Origin: Xanthostigma xanthostigma
Taxonomy: Eukaryota; Arthropoda; Insecta; Raphidioptera; Raphidiidae
Direction of reading: 5' to 3'
Length of the DNA stretch: 64,000 nucleotides
Assembly: GCA_963575645.1 (NCBI GenBank)
Contig: OY754466.1
Coordinates: 46,346,001-46,410,000, forward strand
The notes under the pieces were generated by a model. The model saw only the letters and a program-made list of their open reading frames with translations. It did not search any database and was not told the origin of the DNA. Below, piece by piece: positions 9,467 to 19,635 of this stretch. The first letter of the stretch is position 1. Every line of letters starts with the position of its first letter. Made by a program: the position numbers and the translations under genes.

Positions 9467-10261
9467 CAGAATGATTTTTAAGTTGATTCTTCTTTTTTTA
9501 CCAACACGTAGAAATCAAATAGACGAACAAATATTTTAAGTGACTTTTTTATCAAAACTCAAAAATAAGAGAGAAACAGCCGTTCAAAGTTTTTTTAAAT
9601 GTTATTTCATTAACTTAAAAGCCCGGTTTACACACACGCAAAGAAATGATAGCACAAATTGGAAATGTATCCCAAATAATTCGCGGAAGGCCCTTATTGT
9701 TACTACAGAAGCATGGCTACGACGCACGCATCTTTGTGTCCAGCAAAGCGGGGACAAATTCAAACAATTTCTGTGAATACTTGATAATGACGTAACATAT
9801 TTCCATAGTGACATAACATAACGCCAGGACCGACCTTAAAATTTGATAAAAATTAATAAAACTTTGTAAGCCAGTTTCATTTTAGAGTAGTGATTAAAAA
9901 GTTACTTGAAATATTAAATTTTATCAAATTTATGTCGGTCCTGGCGTTATGTTATGTCACTATGGAAATATGTTATGTCATTATCGCTTTGTTGGACACA
10001 AAGATGCGTGCGTCGTAGCCATGCTTCTGTAGTAGCAATAAGGGCCTTCCGCGAATTATTTGGGATGCATTTCCGATTTGTGCTATCATTTCTTCGCGTG
10101 TGTAAACCGAGCTTTTAAGTTAATGAAATAAAAAAAAAACTTTGAACGCCTGTTTTTCTTTTATTTTTGAGTTTTGATTAAAAAGTTACTTGTAATATTT
10201 GTTCGTCTATTTGATTTCTACACGTTGTTCAAAAACAAGAATCAACTTAAAAATTAGCCTG
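9467..10261. mobile_element. 795-bp fold-back element, TA-flanked
   Basis: Two arms of about 365 bases are inverted copies around a spacer near 9840-9890. Matching words include AAGTTGATTCTT, ATGATAGCACAAAT, TTCGCGGAAGGCCCTTATTG, GCATGGCTACGACGCACGCA and CACTATGGAAATATGTTA. The ends are CAGAATGATTTTTAAG and its near complement, each next to TA. TA duplication and CAG ends suggest the Tc1/mariner superfamily. The arms have diverged slightly, with small indels such as poly-T length. No transposase is encoded. Confidence 0.85.
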
Positions 10262-10678
10262 TATAATATTGTTTATAAAATGGCCTATTTTAAAAAAAGA
10301 ATATCAAAATATTTGGCTATTCAATTATCACGCGCTTTTCTATTTCTGTACGCGTTCTTATAAAAATATTGACATTTAATGACATGTAAAAGTTTCTTGG
10401 TGAAAACTATAAAATGTACTTTGAGCAAATCCAAACAAGTGATCGAAAAATACTTGAATGACGTAAATATAAGCAAACAAAATTCTGTAAAAAAATCATT
10501 GTAAATCGTTTTAAAACCGTAGATATGCATCTAGTGCGCAATTAATTATGTTACAACTTACAGGTTGCGACGATGTATGATGTTACCTATGGTAAGACAA
10601 ATATCAGCGAGTTTTAACAGCCGCACAAGTCATAATTACGCACGAGACACTTCAATTTTATTTATATACTAGCGGTTC

Positions 10679-11086
10679 GTCCCGGTTTCACCCGGGTGCT
10701 ATATATATAATTCTGCAAAATGTATTTATTTTGCGACCCGGCGTCTGAACTAATAGCTTTGAACAAATTCTACCAGATTTACTTCTGAACTAATAGCTTT
10801 GAGCGAATTCTAACAGATGTTGCTACTTGGTGCTAAAACAGTAATTTTGGTTTGCTTCTGAAATAATAGGTTTGAGTAAATTCTATCAGATGTCGTTACA
10901 TGTTACTTAAAAAGTTTTTTTGACAAAACATCGTAATTTTGTACAAAATATTTAATAAAAACTATTTTATAGCGTAAGTTGCACCAAACAAGGCACATTT
11001 ACAAAATTTAATTAAAATCGGTTCAGTGGTTTCCAAGATTTCCGAAATTGTGACACGAGAATTTTACATATATATACGAGTATAGA
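10679..11086 (-). mobile_element. Non-autonomous Helitron
   Basis: On the minus strand it runs from A|TCTATACTCGTATATATA through CTCGTGTCACAATTTCGG and CACTGAACCGATTTTAATT to the hairpin CACCCGGGTGAAACCGGG and CTAG|T. Internally there are three imperfect direct repeats around TGAACTAATAGCTTTGA. A relative lies at 41466-41804. Confidence 0.75.
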
Positions 11087-11263
11087 TAGATATACCTAGA
11101 TAAAATAGCTGGTTTACATTTTCTGATAATTATGCTTGGTATTTTATAGGGGAATGTGCCAAAATATGTTTTATATAAATACTTAGTCGATTTGAAATAG
11201 TCAATATTCTTTTATGAAGTTTTTCTTTTTTTATTGTAAAGGATACCTATATCGTCTATTAGG

Positions 11264-11497
11264 GTTTGGCCTAGTTTATATGAGAGGCGTTCAACGCGCG
11301 TTAGCTCAACGCGCGTTTACAATTTCTATACAACTGTATATAACTGTTTACATGATAACGCGCGTTCAACGCGCCACCAACGCGCGTTATCATGTAAACA
11401 GTTATATACAGTTGTATAGAAATTGTAAACGCGCGTTGGGCCAACGCGCGTTGGGCCAACGCGCGTTGAACGCTCTTCATGTGTGCTAGGCCTTATC
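11264..11497. mobile_element. MITE with seven AACGCGCGTT palindromes
   Basis: Outer inverted ends carry GGCCTAG and CTAGGCC. Inside are near-perfect inverted arms (CAATTTCTATACAACTGTAT, then AACTGTTTACATGATAACGC) around a short loop. The 10-bp palindrome AACGCGCGTT occurs seven times, including three in tandem at the right side joined by GGGCC. It is GC-rich only at these words and has no coding signal. The clustered palindromes look like protein-binding sites. Confidence 0.7.
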
Positions 11498-11893
11498 CTC
11501 ATGGTTTCATATTTTTTTGATTTATAAACGGCACTGTTTTAAATTTAGGTTGTTTTTACGATTTTATGTGAATTACAAAAGTGATTTATTACCGCCTGTA
11601 ATATAAGAAATGGAAATAGAACGACTATAGCTACGTAATTACCAATAACGAATGGATATTTTGATCATAAATTTCTTTGGCTGTTTTGTACAATGACTAG
11701 TACAAGCAAGTCACTAATTTATTATCCAGACCCAGTAATAACGTTATTTTCATTGATTTATGAAGTATTTCAAATGCAATTATCGTGTTTTCTTTACAAA
11801 GTTGCTTTATAGTTTTCATTTTTTGTGTATTTTTGTGCGTGTAAATGCAAGAGTCCACTATATGTGTCTATATGGTTTGACGTTATTCGATTA
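11498..11893. other. AT-rich sequence without recognised features
   Basis: Nothing supported. Confidence 0.4.
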
Positions 11894-12117
11894 TTAAGCT
11901 TCGTTCAGATCTACAGACATTGGGCGTGTCAGACACGTGGCGTGGCAAACAAATTAATATTCTTTTATATACTGTGTATAGGTGTATTCACATCTATACG
12001 CGAACGGAGCGTGTCCGCGCAGACACGGCCCGGCGTCGGCCAGCATTCTCCGCAAGAATGTTTTGTCTGTGCCGGCGCGTGTCTGTACGTGCCTGTGGCA
12101 GTCGCGCGGCTAGTATG

Positions 12118-13304
12118 AATGCGATCGCCGACACGGACAGTTTGGTTTGAACTTTGTGTCTAGCTTAGTTATCACTGGTGTAATTCTAGTTGCAATGGTC
12201 TCAAACTCATATTTACTCATCCTAAAATATTTAAAGAATCTGTCCTCATCATTCACAATCTCCTTATACAGGGTGAGTCAGACCACCCGTATCAGTCGTT
12301 TTTTTCGAAAACGGTTAGTCGTAGAGAGTTGTGTCAAAAATCTGTATTATAAAAGCCCTAATGAAGAATCGAATGGTGATATTTTTTCCCCCCGGAAAGG
12401 TCGGCTTCCCTGTTAGTTTGCTCCGAAATGTTCAGAACTCCGGAATGTTAAATAGCACGATAGGTCGAAAGTGGTATTGTTGAAAAGATCTTTAAAAAAT
12501 AAGCAAGTTTTGTAGGACATTTTTTTTTTTTGTTACTGCCACCCCTGTTAAGTAATATTCGTTTGAAATTATTAAATTAACATGTAAGAAAAACAAACTT
12601 AATTTTAAAAATTGGCATTTAAAATCTAGTTACCTAATTAAACAATGTCACAAATGTTCAAACTGTCTTCAATTTACTTCTAAACACTGCGGAGCTCTTC
12701 TAGATATGTTATGAGTACCTGGAAGTATTTTCCGACAAAAAAAAACAATTGTAATTATTGAAAACGTATTGTGACATTGTTTAATTAGGTAACTAGATTT
12801 TAAATGCCGACTTTTTGTTATTCTGATATGTTAATTTCATAATTTCAAACGAATATTACTTAACAGGGGTGGCAGTAACAAAAAAAAAATGTCCTACAAA
12901 ACTTGCTTATTTTTTAAAGATCTTTTCAACAATACCACTTTCGACCTATTAACATTCCGGAGTTCTGAACATTCCGGAGCAAACTAACAGGGAAGCCGAC
13001 CTTTCCGGGGGGGAAAAATATCACCATTCGATTCTTCATTAGGGCTTTTATAATACAGATTTTTGAGACAACTCTCTACGACTAACCGTTTTCGAAAAAA
13101 ACGACTGATACGGGTGGTCTGACTCACCCTGTATAATGTGTAGAATTCTTCTTCTTTTTTTCGTTTTGAGTTCATGGGATGCACTGCAAACCTTCTTTTT
13201 CTTTGTTGCAATTCTACACAACCCGATTCTTCCTGTTCTAGTAAAATTGCCATCAAGGCTAGTTCTTCTATCGAAAAATTGCGGAACATGGTATGCACGG
13301 GCAC
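12118..13304 (-). pseudogene. HARBI1-like transposase N-terminus, split by an insertion
   Basis: The first part (13304 down to 13132) reads FRNFSIEELALMAILLEQEE, then RRFAVHPMNSKRKKEEEFYT, the usual start of insect Harbinger nucleases (family pattern RRFWVHPIN..R...GEF.TL). After the fold-back element the frame resumes at 12268 with KEIVNDEDRFFKYFRMSKYE, again as in the family (YFRMS...F). Soon after ATRITPVITKLD the resemblance ends at an internal deletion. The catalytic DDE domain is absent. Read across the insertion with one TA removed, the two parts join in frame at Leu-Tyr-Lys. Confidence 0.8.
12269..13131. mobile_element. 863-bp fold-back element (CAGGGTGAGTC family), copy 1
   Basis: It is TA-flanked and starts CAGGGTGAGTCAGACCACCC, with the reverse complement at the right end. 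The two halves are inverted copies meeting near 12700; matching words include CCGGAAAGGTCGGCTTCCC and ACCCCTGTTAAGTAATATTC. It sits inside the Harbinger transposase. TA duplication and CAGGGTG-type ends suggest Tc1/mariner-related mobilisation. A second full copy is at 20011-20889. Confidence 0.88.
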
Positions 13305-13454
13305 TTTCTAGTTTGCCGGATGGCGTCTGTTCATGCCGGGTGTGCTGTTGCTGTATAGATGTGAAAACTATTGTCTGTGCCGTGTCTGCCACGTTACGTG
13401 CTGAACACGCTACGTGCTGGTAGATCTGAACGTACCTTTATACGTCGCGTATAA

Positions 13455-13560
13455 AAAATGTTGAGTAAAGAGTGTGACGCTGAAAATAGTAATGGTGCGA
13501 ATGGCGTCTGGTATAATATAAAGTCGAGAAAAGGACGTTAAACGCATCACTATTACTATT
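13455..13560 (+). mobile_element. SINE 3' end fragment
   Basis: It shares GGTGCGAATGGCGTCTG, AAAGTCGAGAAA and GGACGTTAAACGCAT with the complete SINE at 14672-15090 and ends in an (ACT/ATT) tail. The tRNA-like head is missing. Confidence 0.65.
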
Positions 13561-14671
13561 ATTGCGTACTTGTTGGTGTTTTAATTTATATGAAAACGGT
13601 TAAACGCCGAAAATCAGTGCCTGTTGTTTGAAAGCATAAACTGGCAGCTGTATACCTAAAACTCTTTTGAAAATTACATGTACCGAGATATTATTATTCC
13701 AAGCATTTATCTAAATTGAAACAAAAGCGAGCAAGCGAAATTAAATCTGATTCAATTTAAAATTGAATCCGTCGAACATCAAACACGAATTTACAATGTA
13801 ATTTTTTGTACCCTATATTATTCTACGGAACGGTGTTTGAGCGTTGTAATAATGTGATGAAACAATGTATTATGGAAATGACGTGAGTTAACTGTAGTTG
13901 CAATATAATTCTGTCGCTTTATATAGAAGCGCTCTAGTTTTAATGAAAATATCAAACATACATATTTTGTTCCGTTTGACTTTTCATAATATAAATGCCT
14001 TTTGTATGAAAATACAATTTTATTAAAATGTCATCTCACAAAATAACGCATCGCTGCCTTATCTTGTCGTAATTTGATGAAATATTTTCAATTTTCAAAG
14101 ATTATACTGTAACGATTCAAAACTTTTAGATTACATTGTACGTGGTTTAGAGGTAATAATTAGAATTGGGTATTTACTATACTTGTCTATTTGTTTTGTC
14201 ACGGCGCGTGTCAATTTTGGTTTTGGCATGTTGAACGACGCAGTGAAATAAAGAAAAAAATATGTTTTTTGTCTGAAAAACGGCAGTAGGTTTTAAAAGG
14301 TTGAAATAGGATGTATTAAAAATAAGCTGTGAAAAAGTGCTGAAATATTTCTTTTAAATCACATCAGGGAGAATCTGGAGTACTTGGTGATCTACCGATC
14401 CAAATTTCTTTTTGTATGTGTCGTTTAATTGATTATTTTTCACTTTGTCAATTCCAATCACATTAACATATCAGAGATTTTCTGTGTGTACATTCTAAGA
14501 TATCTTGTTAACAACAATTTTATAATAAAACATTCAAAATAAATATTTTAAATTGTTTATTAATTTTATTAAAATTTATTTTAAATTATATTACGAGACG
14601 ATTACGTGAGCTTATCCGAAACAGTCCAAAGCTAATCGTTACAATACCAAAAAAGATATTATTAAAAATTT
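13561..14671. other. AT-rich sequence without recognised features
   Basis: More than 1 kb with no frame, inverted end or repeat I could match elsewhere in the window. Confidence 0.4.
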
Positions 14672-15090
14672 ACCGAGCGGGGTAGCGTAGTGGAGACAGC
14701 GCTAGATTCGCATCCGGGAGGTATCGGGTTCGAATCCCGGCGGGGGCAGATGTGGCTGAGACTTTTTCCTGCTGTCTCTCGCCAAGAAATGGTAATTCCT
14801 GTACCGGTCATCTTGTTGAGGTTTTCAATGGTTTCCCTCAATAATAAGTAACGAGATGGTTCCTTATTCAAGGCCATGGCCGATTACATGTCAAACTAAT
14901 AAGCTCAAAATTTGCTTACCTTATCTTAATGTCTTAAAATTCCATCATTCGCCCATTGCTATTAATTAAGTGGAAGTTTAAATATGTAGAAAATAACGGG
15001 AAGTGTGATAGATGGAAAATAGTAATGGTGCGAATGGCGTCTGTTATGACAAAGTCTAGAAACGGACGTTAAACGCATTATTATTAGTAT
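14672..15090 (+). mobile_element. tRNA-derived SINE, complete
   Basis: The head has a pol III A-box-like TAGCGTAGTGG and a B box GGTTCGAATCC, spaced as in tRNA genes. The body continues with GGTAATTCCTGTACCGGTCA, CGAGATGGTTCCTTATTC and ends GGACGTTAAACGCATTATTA, a short ATT tail. Two partial copies (13455 and 62262) share the body and tail. It would be transcribed by RNA polymerase III and depend on a LINE for mobilisation; the (ATT)n tail matches several LINE tails here. Confidence 0.75.
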
Positions 15091-15829
15091 AAAATTTTCT
15101 ACATTCCTAAATTAGTTGCCCGGTTCCGCCGTTAGTTATTTTCGCTCACTGTTTATTCCTCTTTTGTTGTAGCTTCTCGACACGAAATAGACTTTTAAAC
15201 AGTGGAAGAACTATTCAAAATGGTTCAGTGATTCTTGCAAACAATCAATAACGATTGCTCCTTCAGTGTTTTTAAACTCAAAAAACGAATTTTCAAAATT
15301 TGCAATTCCAAAGAATAAAAAAACGGAATGTAAACTTTTGTAGTAAAGATTAGAAACAGCTTCAACAAAGAGTGCAATATATATCTATAGGGTGGAATGT
15401 AGTTTATTATTAACGAAGTATGAGTTTCGAGGAAACGAGCGCCAGCTAGTTTTAACAGTCGCACTAGGGGGGAGGCCGAATACATTGCTGGGCATAAAAT
15501 CTAAGTGATAAATTAAAATGTTTTACTTTTTGAAATGCATTCGTTTGTGTATAAATATACTTTTTTTTTTGGTCACTAAATCTGGAATTTATTGGCATAG
15601 CGCCAAAGGTCACTTAGCAGAGATTTTTATAATCAAAATAAAAATTTTATTTCTGGTTTTGTGTTTTGTCGATAGTAAAATATTATTCAAGCTGAATGAC
15701 GCGCATGTTAAAAGAACCGTATTAAGGCCCGAAGAAATTTCGCCTTTACCATTCCTAATTCATGTTTTTGTAAGTTGATTGTATATTGGTATAAAATTTT
15801 AGTAATACTTTTTACTTATCACATGAAAG
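15091..15829. other. Sequence without recognised features
   Basis: Nothing firm; AT-rich with short open frames that look random. Confidence 0.4.
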
Positions 15830-15831
15830 TA

Positions 15832-16209
15832 TGGCACGCCGTTTTACTATTTAATAATAAAATATTTTTCCAAAAATTATAAAAATATTTAACAATTTTA
15901 ATTTCAGAAAAAAAAATTTGAGTGAATTTTTTTTTATGTGGTAACATAATAAAAATACAATATTATTTTGTCATGACAATAAAAATACAATATTATTATG
16001 TCATGACATAATTATAATTCGTTGTCTTTCCTATCTCTTCCTATGTATAAGCATTTATTTTTATGTCATGACATAATAATATTGTATTTTTATTATGTCA
16101 CCACATTAAAAAAAAAACACTCAAAATTTTTTTCTGAAATTAAAATTGTTAAATATTTTTATAATTTTTGGAAAAATATTTTACTATTAAATAGTAAAAC
16201 GGCGTGCCA
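15832..16209. mobile_element. 378-bp fold-back MITE, TA-flanked
   Basis: The ends are TGGCACGCCGTTTTACTA and its complement, each next to TA. The arms (about 150 bases) match through TTTTTCCAAAAATTATAAAA and TTAACAATTTTAATTTCAG. The left side also has a direct duplication of ATAAAAATACAATATTATT with GTCATGACA words. Non-coding. Confidence 0.8.
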
Positions 16210-16472
16210 TATAAAAGTATAAGTTTTCAGAGTCTAGAAATTCAGTAATTATATGTACAGTTCAAACCTGCTTAGAAATATAATGTTTGATTATAACTTT
16301 TTGCAACTTTCTGAAGACTTATGAATCCCACTTTGAAAAGAAAAAAAGTTAATGGTTATGTTTTTTGAATACTAACAAGTTCCCAACTTCAGTAATAAAA
16401 TGCAGATCAATACTATTTTTAGTCAGAACTGATCTGTTTTGCATTTGAATTCATTAACAACTATCATACAAC
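16210..16472. other. AT-rich sequence between two MITEs
   Basis: Nothing recognised. Confidence 0.4.
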
Positions 16473-16792
16473 GGGTATGTTCCGAAATATACCCAGTATA
16501 CTTGCTAATGACGTCATGAATCGACGCCATATTGTTGATTCATTCCTAAATATACTGGCCAGCGCGTTGACGTATTATTATTTCTCTCGTCCACCAAAAG
16601 TAATTGTTTGTTGAGAAGACATTATTGTAAATAACAAATAATAAAATAAAAAATACCACAAAGTCTGATGCACACACGCCCGGTTAAATATTTATGCTAC
16701 GTTACACCTGTCTCACCAGTACAAATATGGCGTCGGATTCATGACGTCATTAGCACTGGCCAGTATACTGGGTTATATTTCGGAACAGACCC
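16473..16792. mobile_element. MITE of the GGGTATGTTCCG family, complete
   Basis: The ends are GGGTATGTTCCGAAATATAC and, on the right, the near complement GGTTATATTTCGGAACAGACCC. The inverted arms continue through GCTAATGACGTCATGAATC and the GACGCCATATT region, separated by an AT-rich middle. A half copy is at 3813-3963. GACGTCA (CRE-like) words recur in both arms. Confidence 0.75.
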
Positions 16793-17839
16793 AATATTAT
16801 TAAAAACAATTAGAATTAATTTATTTTATATTTGTTTTTATTTAGTGGCGCTCCTTTAAGTTTGGCCTCACGGGCCTCCAGCACTAGAAGCAATTGTTGG
16901 TTTAGAACTGCAGACATTTCTTTTCTTTGCTTTCGATTTGATGAATATTTAAAGAGATCAAAGACATGTAATTTATTTTGGAAAGATCGATATTCGACGG
17001 TAATGGTGACAAACTGTCATATTTCAGAATCAGATTATTGTATCATAAAATATATTACATAATACATAGTCTGGTGAGAACCTTGCCGAAAAAATGATTG
17101 AATATAAAAAGTTTTGTAATAAAATTATATAAAATGACATTTTTAGTGATATATATTTTGATTGAATGTTCTTTATAAACGTCAAAAAATGAAATGAAAA
17201 CTTTGTCATTTACAAAGTAAAAATTTGTTTTATAAAACTTTTAAATTAAAATATATCAATATCTTAACGATATTTTCAAAGGAAAACTTTCAAAAGTATT
17301 TAGATGTGTGCAGTACTGATATAGGTAATAAAAAACAATTTTCATTCAAGAAACTTCATTTCATTCGATACAGATGATGTAAGATAACCGTATGAAGAAA
17401 CTTAGTAAAAAAAATAAAAGAAAACCTCGACTTCAGTTACATAATATATGTAGATGTCTGTCAAGATACATAGAACGTACGAGAAAAATTTGTAAGCAAA
17501 AGAAAAATCTATAATTTGGCATGTTAAATGTTTAATTTCGAGCAACAGTGTACATAGAAGCGCGCAGCGATTGTCAGCATGTCGACGCGTGCTACGGGAC
17601 TCTGTTCCACACCACCTCAAAGGAGATGTATTTTTTTAACAGGGTTTCCCCGATAAGCCTAAGCCACTGATCGTTCGCAACCACGCGCAATTTGCCCCTT
17701 AATTCTTAGAGCCGGAAGACTACGATTCACCTCGATAAATTCAACAATAAATTGTCTTTCGGCTTTCTTGTCACCCACGATGAGGCGTGTAGTTAAGACG
17801 ACTTGTTGAAACGATCGCTACTTGAGATCAACTGATTGG
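16793..17839. other. Mostly unassigned; mildly GC-rich patch at 17540-17820
   Basis: The patch contains words such as GCGCGCAGCG and GTCGACGCGTGCTACGG but no frame of interest, no inverted ends and no match elsewhere in the window. The rest is AT-rich. Confidence 0.35.
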
Positions 17840-18015
17840 ATATTGCGCAATCTTGACAACAGACGGCACAATATTTCCCCGTTTGTGCAATACATTTTCA
17901 AGATTTTGAAAATCACACAATATATTGCGCAACCGTTCAATTTCGTCTACACACGGTCAATTATATTGCACAAACCCAAATTCTGCGCAATAATATTGAG
18001 CGTCTATGGGCCGCT
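17840..18015. mobile_element. Possible MITE built on TTGCGCAA repeats
   Basis: Variants of the palindrome TTGCGCAA (or TTGTGCAA) occur at least five times in 170 bases on both strands, for example GATATTGCGCAATC, TATATTGCGCAACC, TATATTGCACAAAC and CTGCGCAATA. The arrangement is roughly symmetric. No clean terminal repeat or target duplication was found. Confidence 0.4.
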
Positions 18016-18500
18016 TAATAAACTATTTTAAAGTATTAACTAGTGCAAAATATGTGGGTTAATAGGATTTTTGAATTCCAATCAATCTACGAAAATTAAC
18101 AAATTCCTTTTGACCATTTTATAATTGTAATATTTTATTTGACCTTGTCACAACCTCGCTCTAGAGACACAAACATATTTTTTTTTAGTCAGTCGAGTAG
18201 CAGTTTTAAAAGCTGTCGAAATGATTGTTGAATAATTTTTTGTGACAACTAGTTTTGTGTGTTGCAACAAAATGAGTTAGTTGCTGCCATTTTGCCTCTT
18301 TATAAAAAAAGGTAGGTACCTATTGTTAAAAATTGCATTTTATATTCTTTGTAAAGATAATAATTTTTTTTTAATATTTTGGTATAATACAATGTATGAT
18401 TCAAATGAAACCTAGATTTTTATTTGTTAGTTAGCAATAAGTTCAATAACGTCCCAGTCAAACGTTACATAATTTATGAAAGAAAGTTTCTAAATATATA

Positions 18501-18640
18501 TGTTGCGGTTAATACAAGAAAGTAGTTTATTCGCGAATTAACCGGCTAATACCCGAATTAACCAACGTCAAGGATTGGTTAATTCGGGTAATTAGCCGAT
18601 TAATTTGCTAATTAACTACTTTCTTGTATTAACCGTAACA
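18501..18640. mobile_element. 140-bp fold-back MITE (TGTTRCGG ends)
   Basis: Nearly the whole element is one hairpin: TGTTGCGGTTAATACAAG, AAGTAGTT and CCCGAATTAACCAA on the left each have their complement on the right, with a loop near 18570. The end TGTTACGGT and the word ACCCGAATT also occur at the ends of the much longer element at 37508-38634. Confidence 0.85.
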
Positions 18641-19635
18641 TATAGATATTTAACACTCCTATCGCGTAAACAAACTGTTTTAGTAATATTTAAATGGGCT
18701 CTCTGTAATTAAAAAAATCACAACCACAATTAAAACTATCAGTTGTTAGTTAATAACTATCAGTTAGATTGATTTTAAAAGTGCATAAAGAATGAAGTCT
18801 TCGAAAATAAAACTGCAAAACTCGTTATATTAGATCCTATTCCTATGTTAACAACAATAATTTTTTAGTACCTACCATTTTTACTGATTACCGACTCATT
18901 CCTTTCTATACAATCCGTCATTATTGATTTATACAATTGTTAAAAAGTCATTGTTGCTGACAGAACAGCTTTTTATCAATTGAAAAAATTCGTAATGGGA
19001 TCTCTTCTTATTATAATTCCCCGATTATACCCATTTTAATGATATTGATCGAGACGGGAAAGGCAATCCTCGAATTTTTTTGTATGTGATAATGTGACTG
19101 AATAAAGAATATCCATCAATATCGACAATGTCAGCGAAAAATAAAATTCACGACGCAATATGTCGCAAATTTATAAATAAATAATATATTTACTAATATT
19201 ATACTTACTCTACATTATTTATAATATAGAAACTAAAAAAATGTGCCCCCCATCAAATCGGTAAGACAGAAAATAATATGGTTTATTAAAAATCACTTAC
19301 ATAATATTACAATCGACTCTCCAGCAACAATCCTTGGCATGCCCAATCCTTCATCTACATGACAGTTCACAGGCGTTTATATCCCGAAATTTTTTTGACA
19401 CAAAAAACATATTTTTCGGCAAACACAGAAAAACTTTTATGACACACGTGAAAAATGACTGTTTAAAAACACTTCTCAACAATTACAATTGTTTGAATTA
19501 ACAATTTTTAACATTAAAACAGTAATTATTATCAACAAAACTAAAATTGCAATATTTTATAGTGACAGTTCCGATGCGCAACTTTTTTTTAACTAATCCG
19601 TGGTACCAACGGTCAAAAGACACTCGTTTTAAATT
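18641..19635. other. AT-rich sequence without recognised features
   Basis: Nothing supported in about 1 kb. Confidence 0.4.

Larger units (their letters stand above)
11897..13437 (-). mobile_element. PIF/Harbinger deletion derivative with TTA target duplication, interrupted
   Basis: The element begins AGCTTCGTTCAGATCTAC and ends with the near complement, GTAGATCTGAACGTACCT. It is flanked on both sides by TTA (11894-11896 and 13438-13440), the 3-bp duplication expected of PIF/Harbinger. It contains the N-terminal part of a Harbinger transposase on the minus strand and an 863-bp fold-back insertion. Without that insertion it is about 676 bases, so most of the transposase had already been lost. 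Confidence 0.8.
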
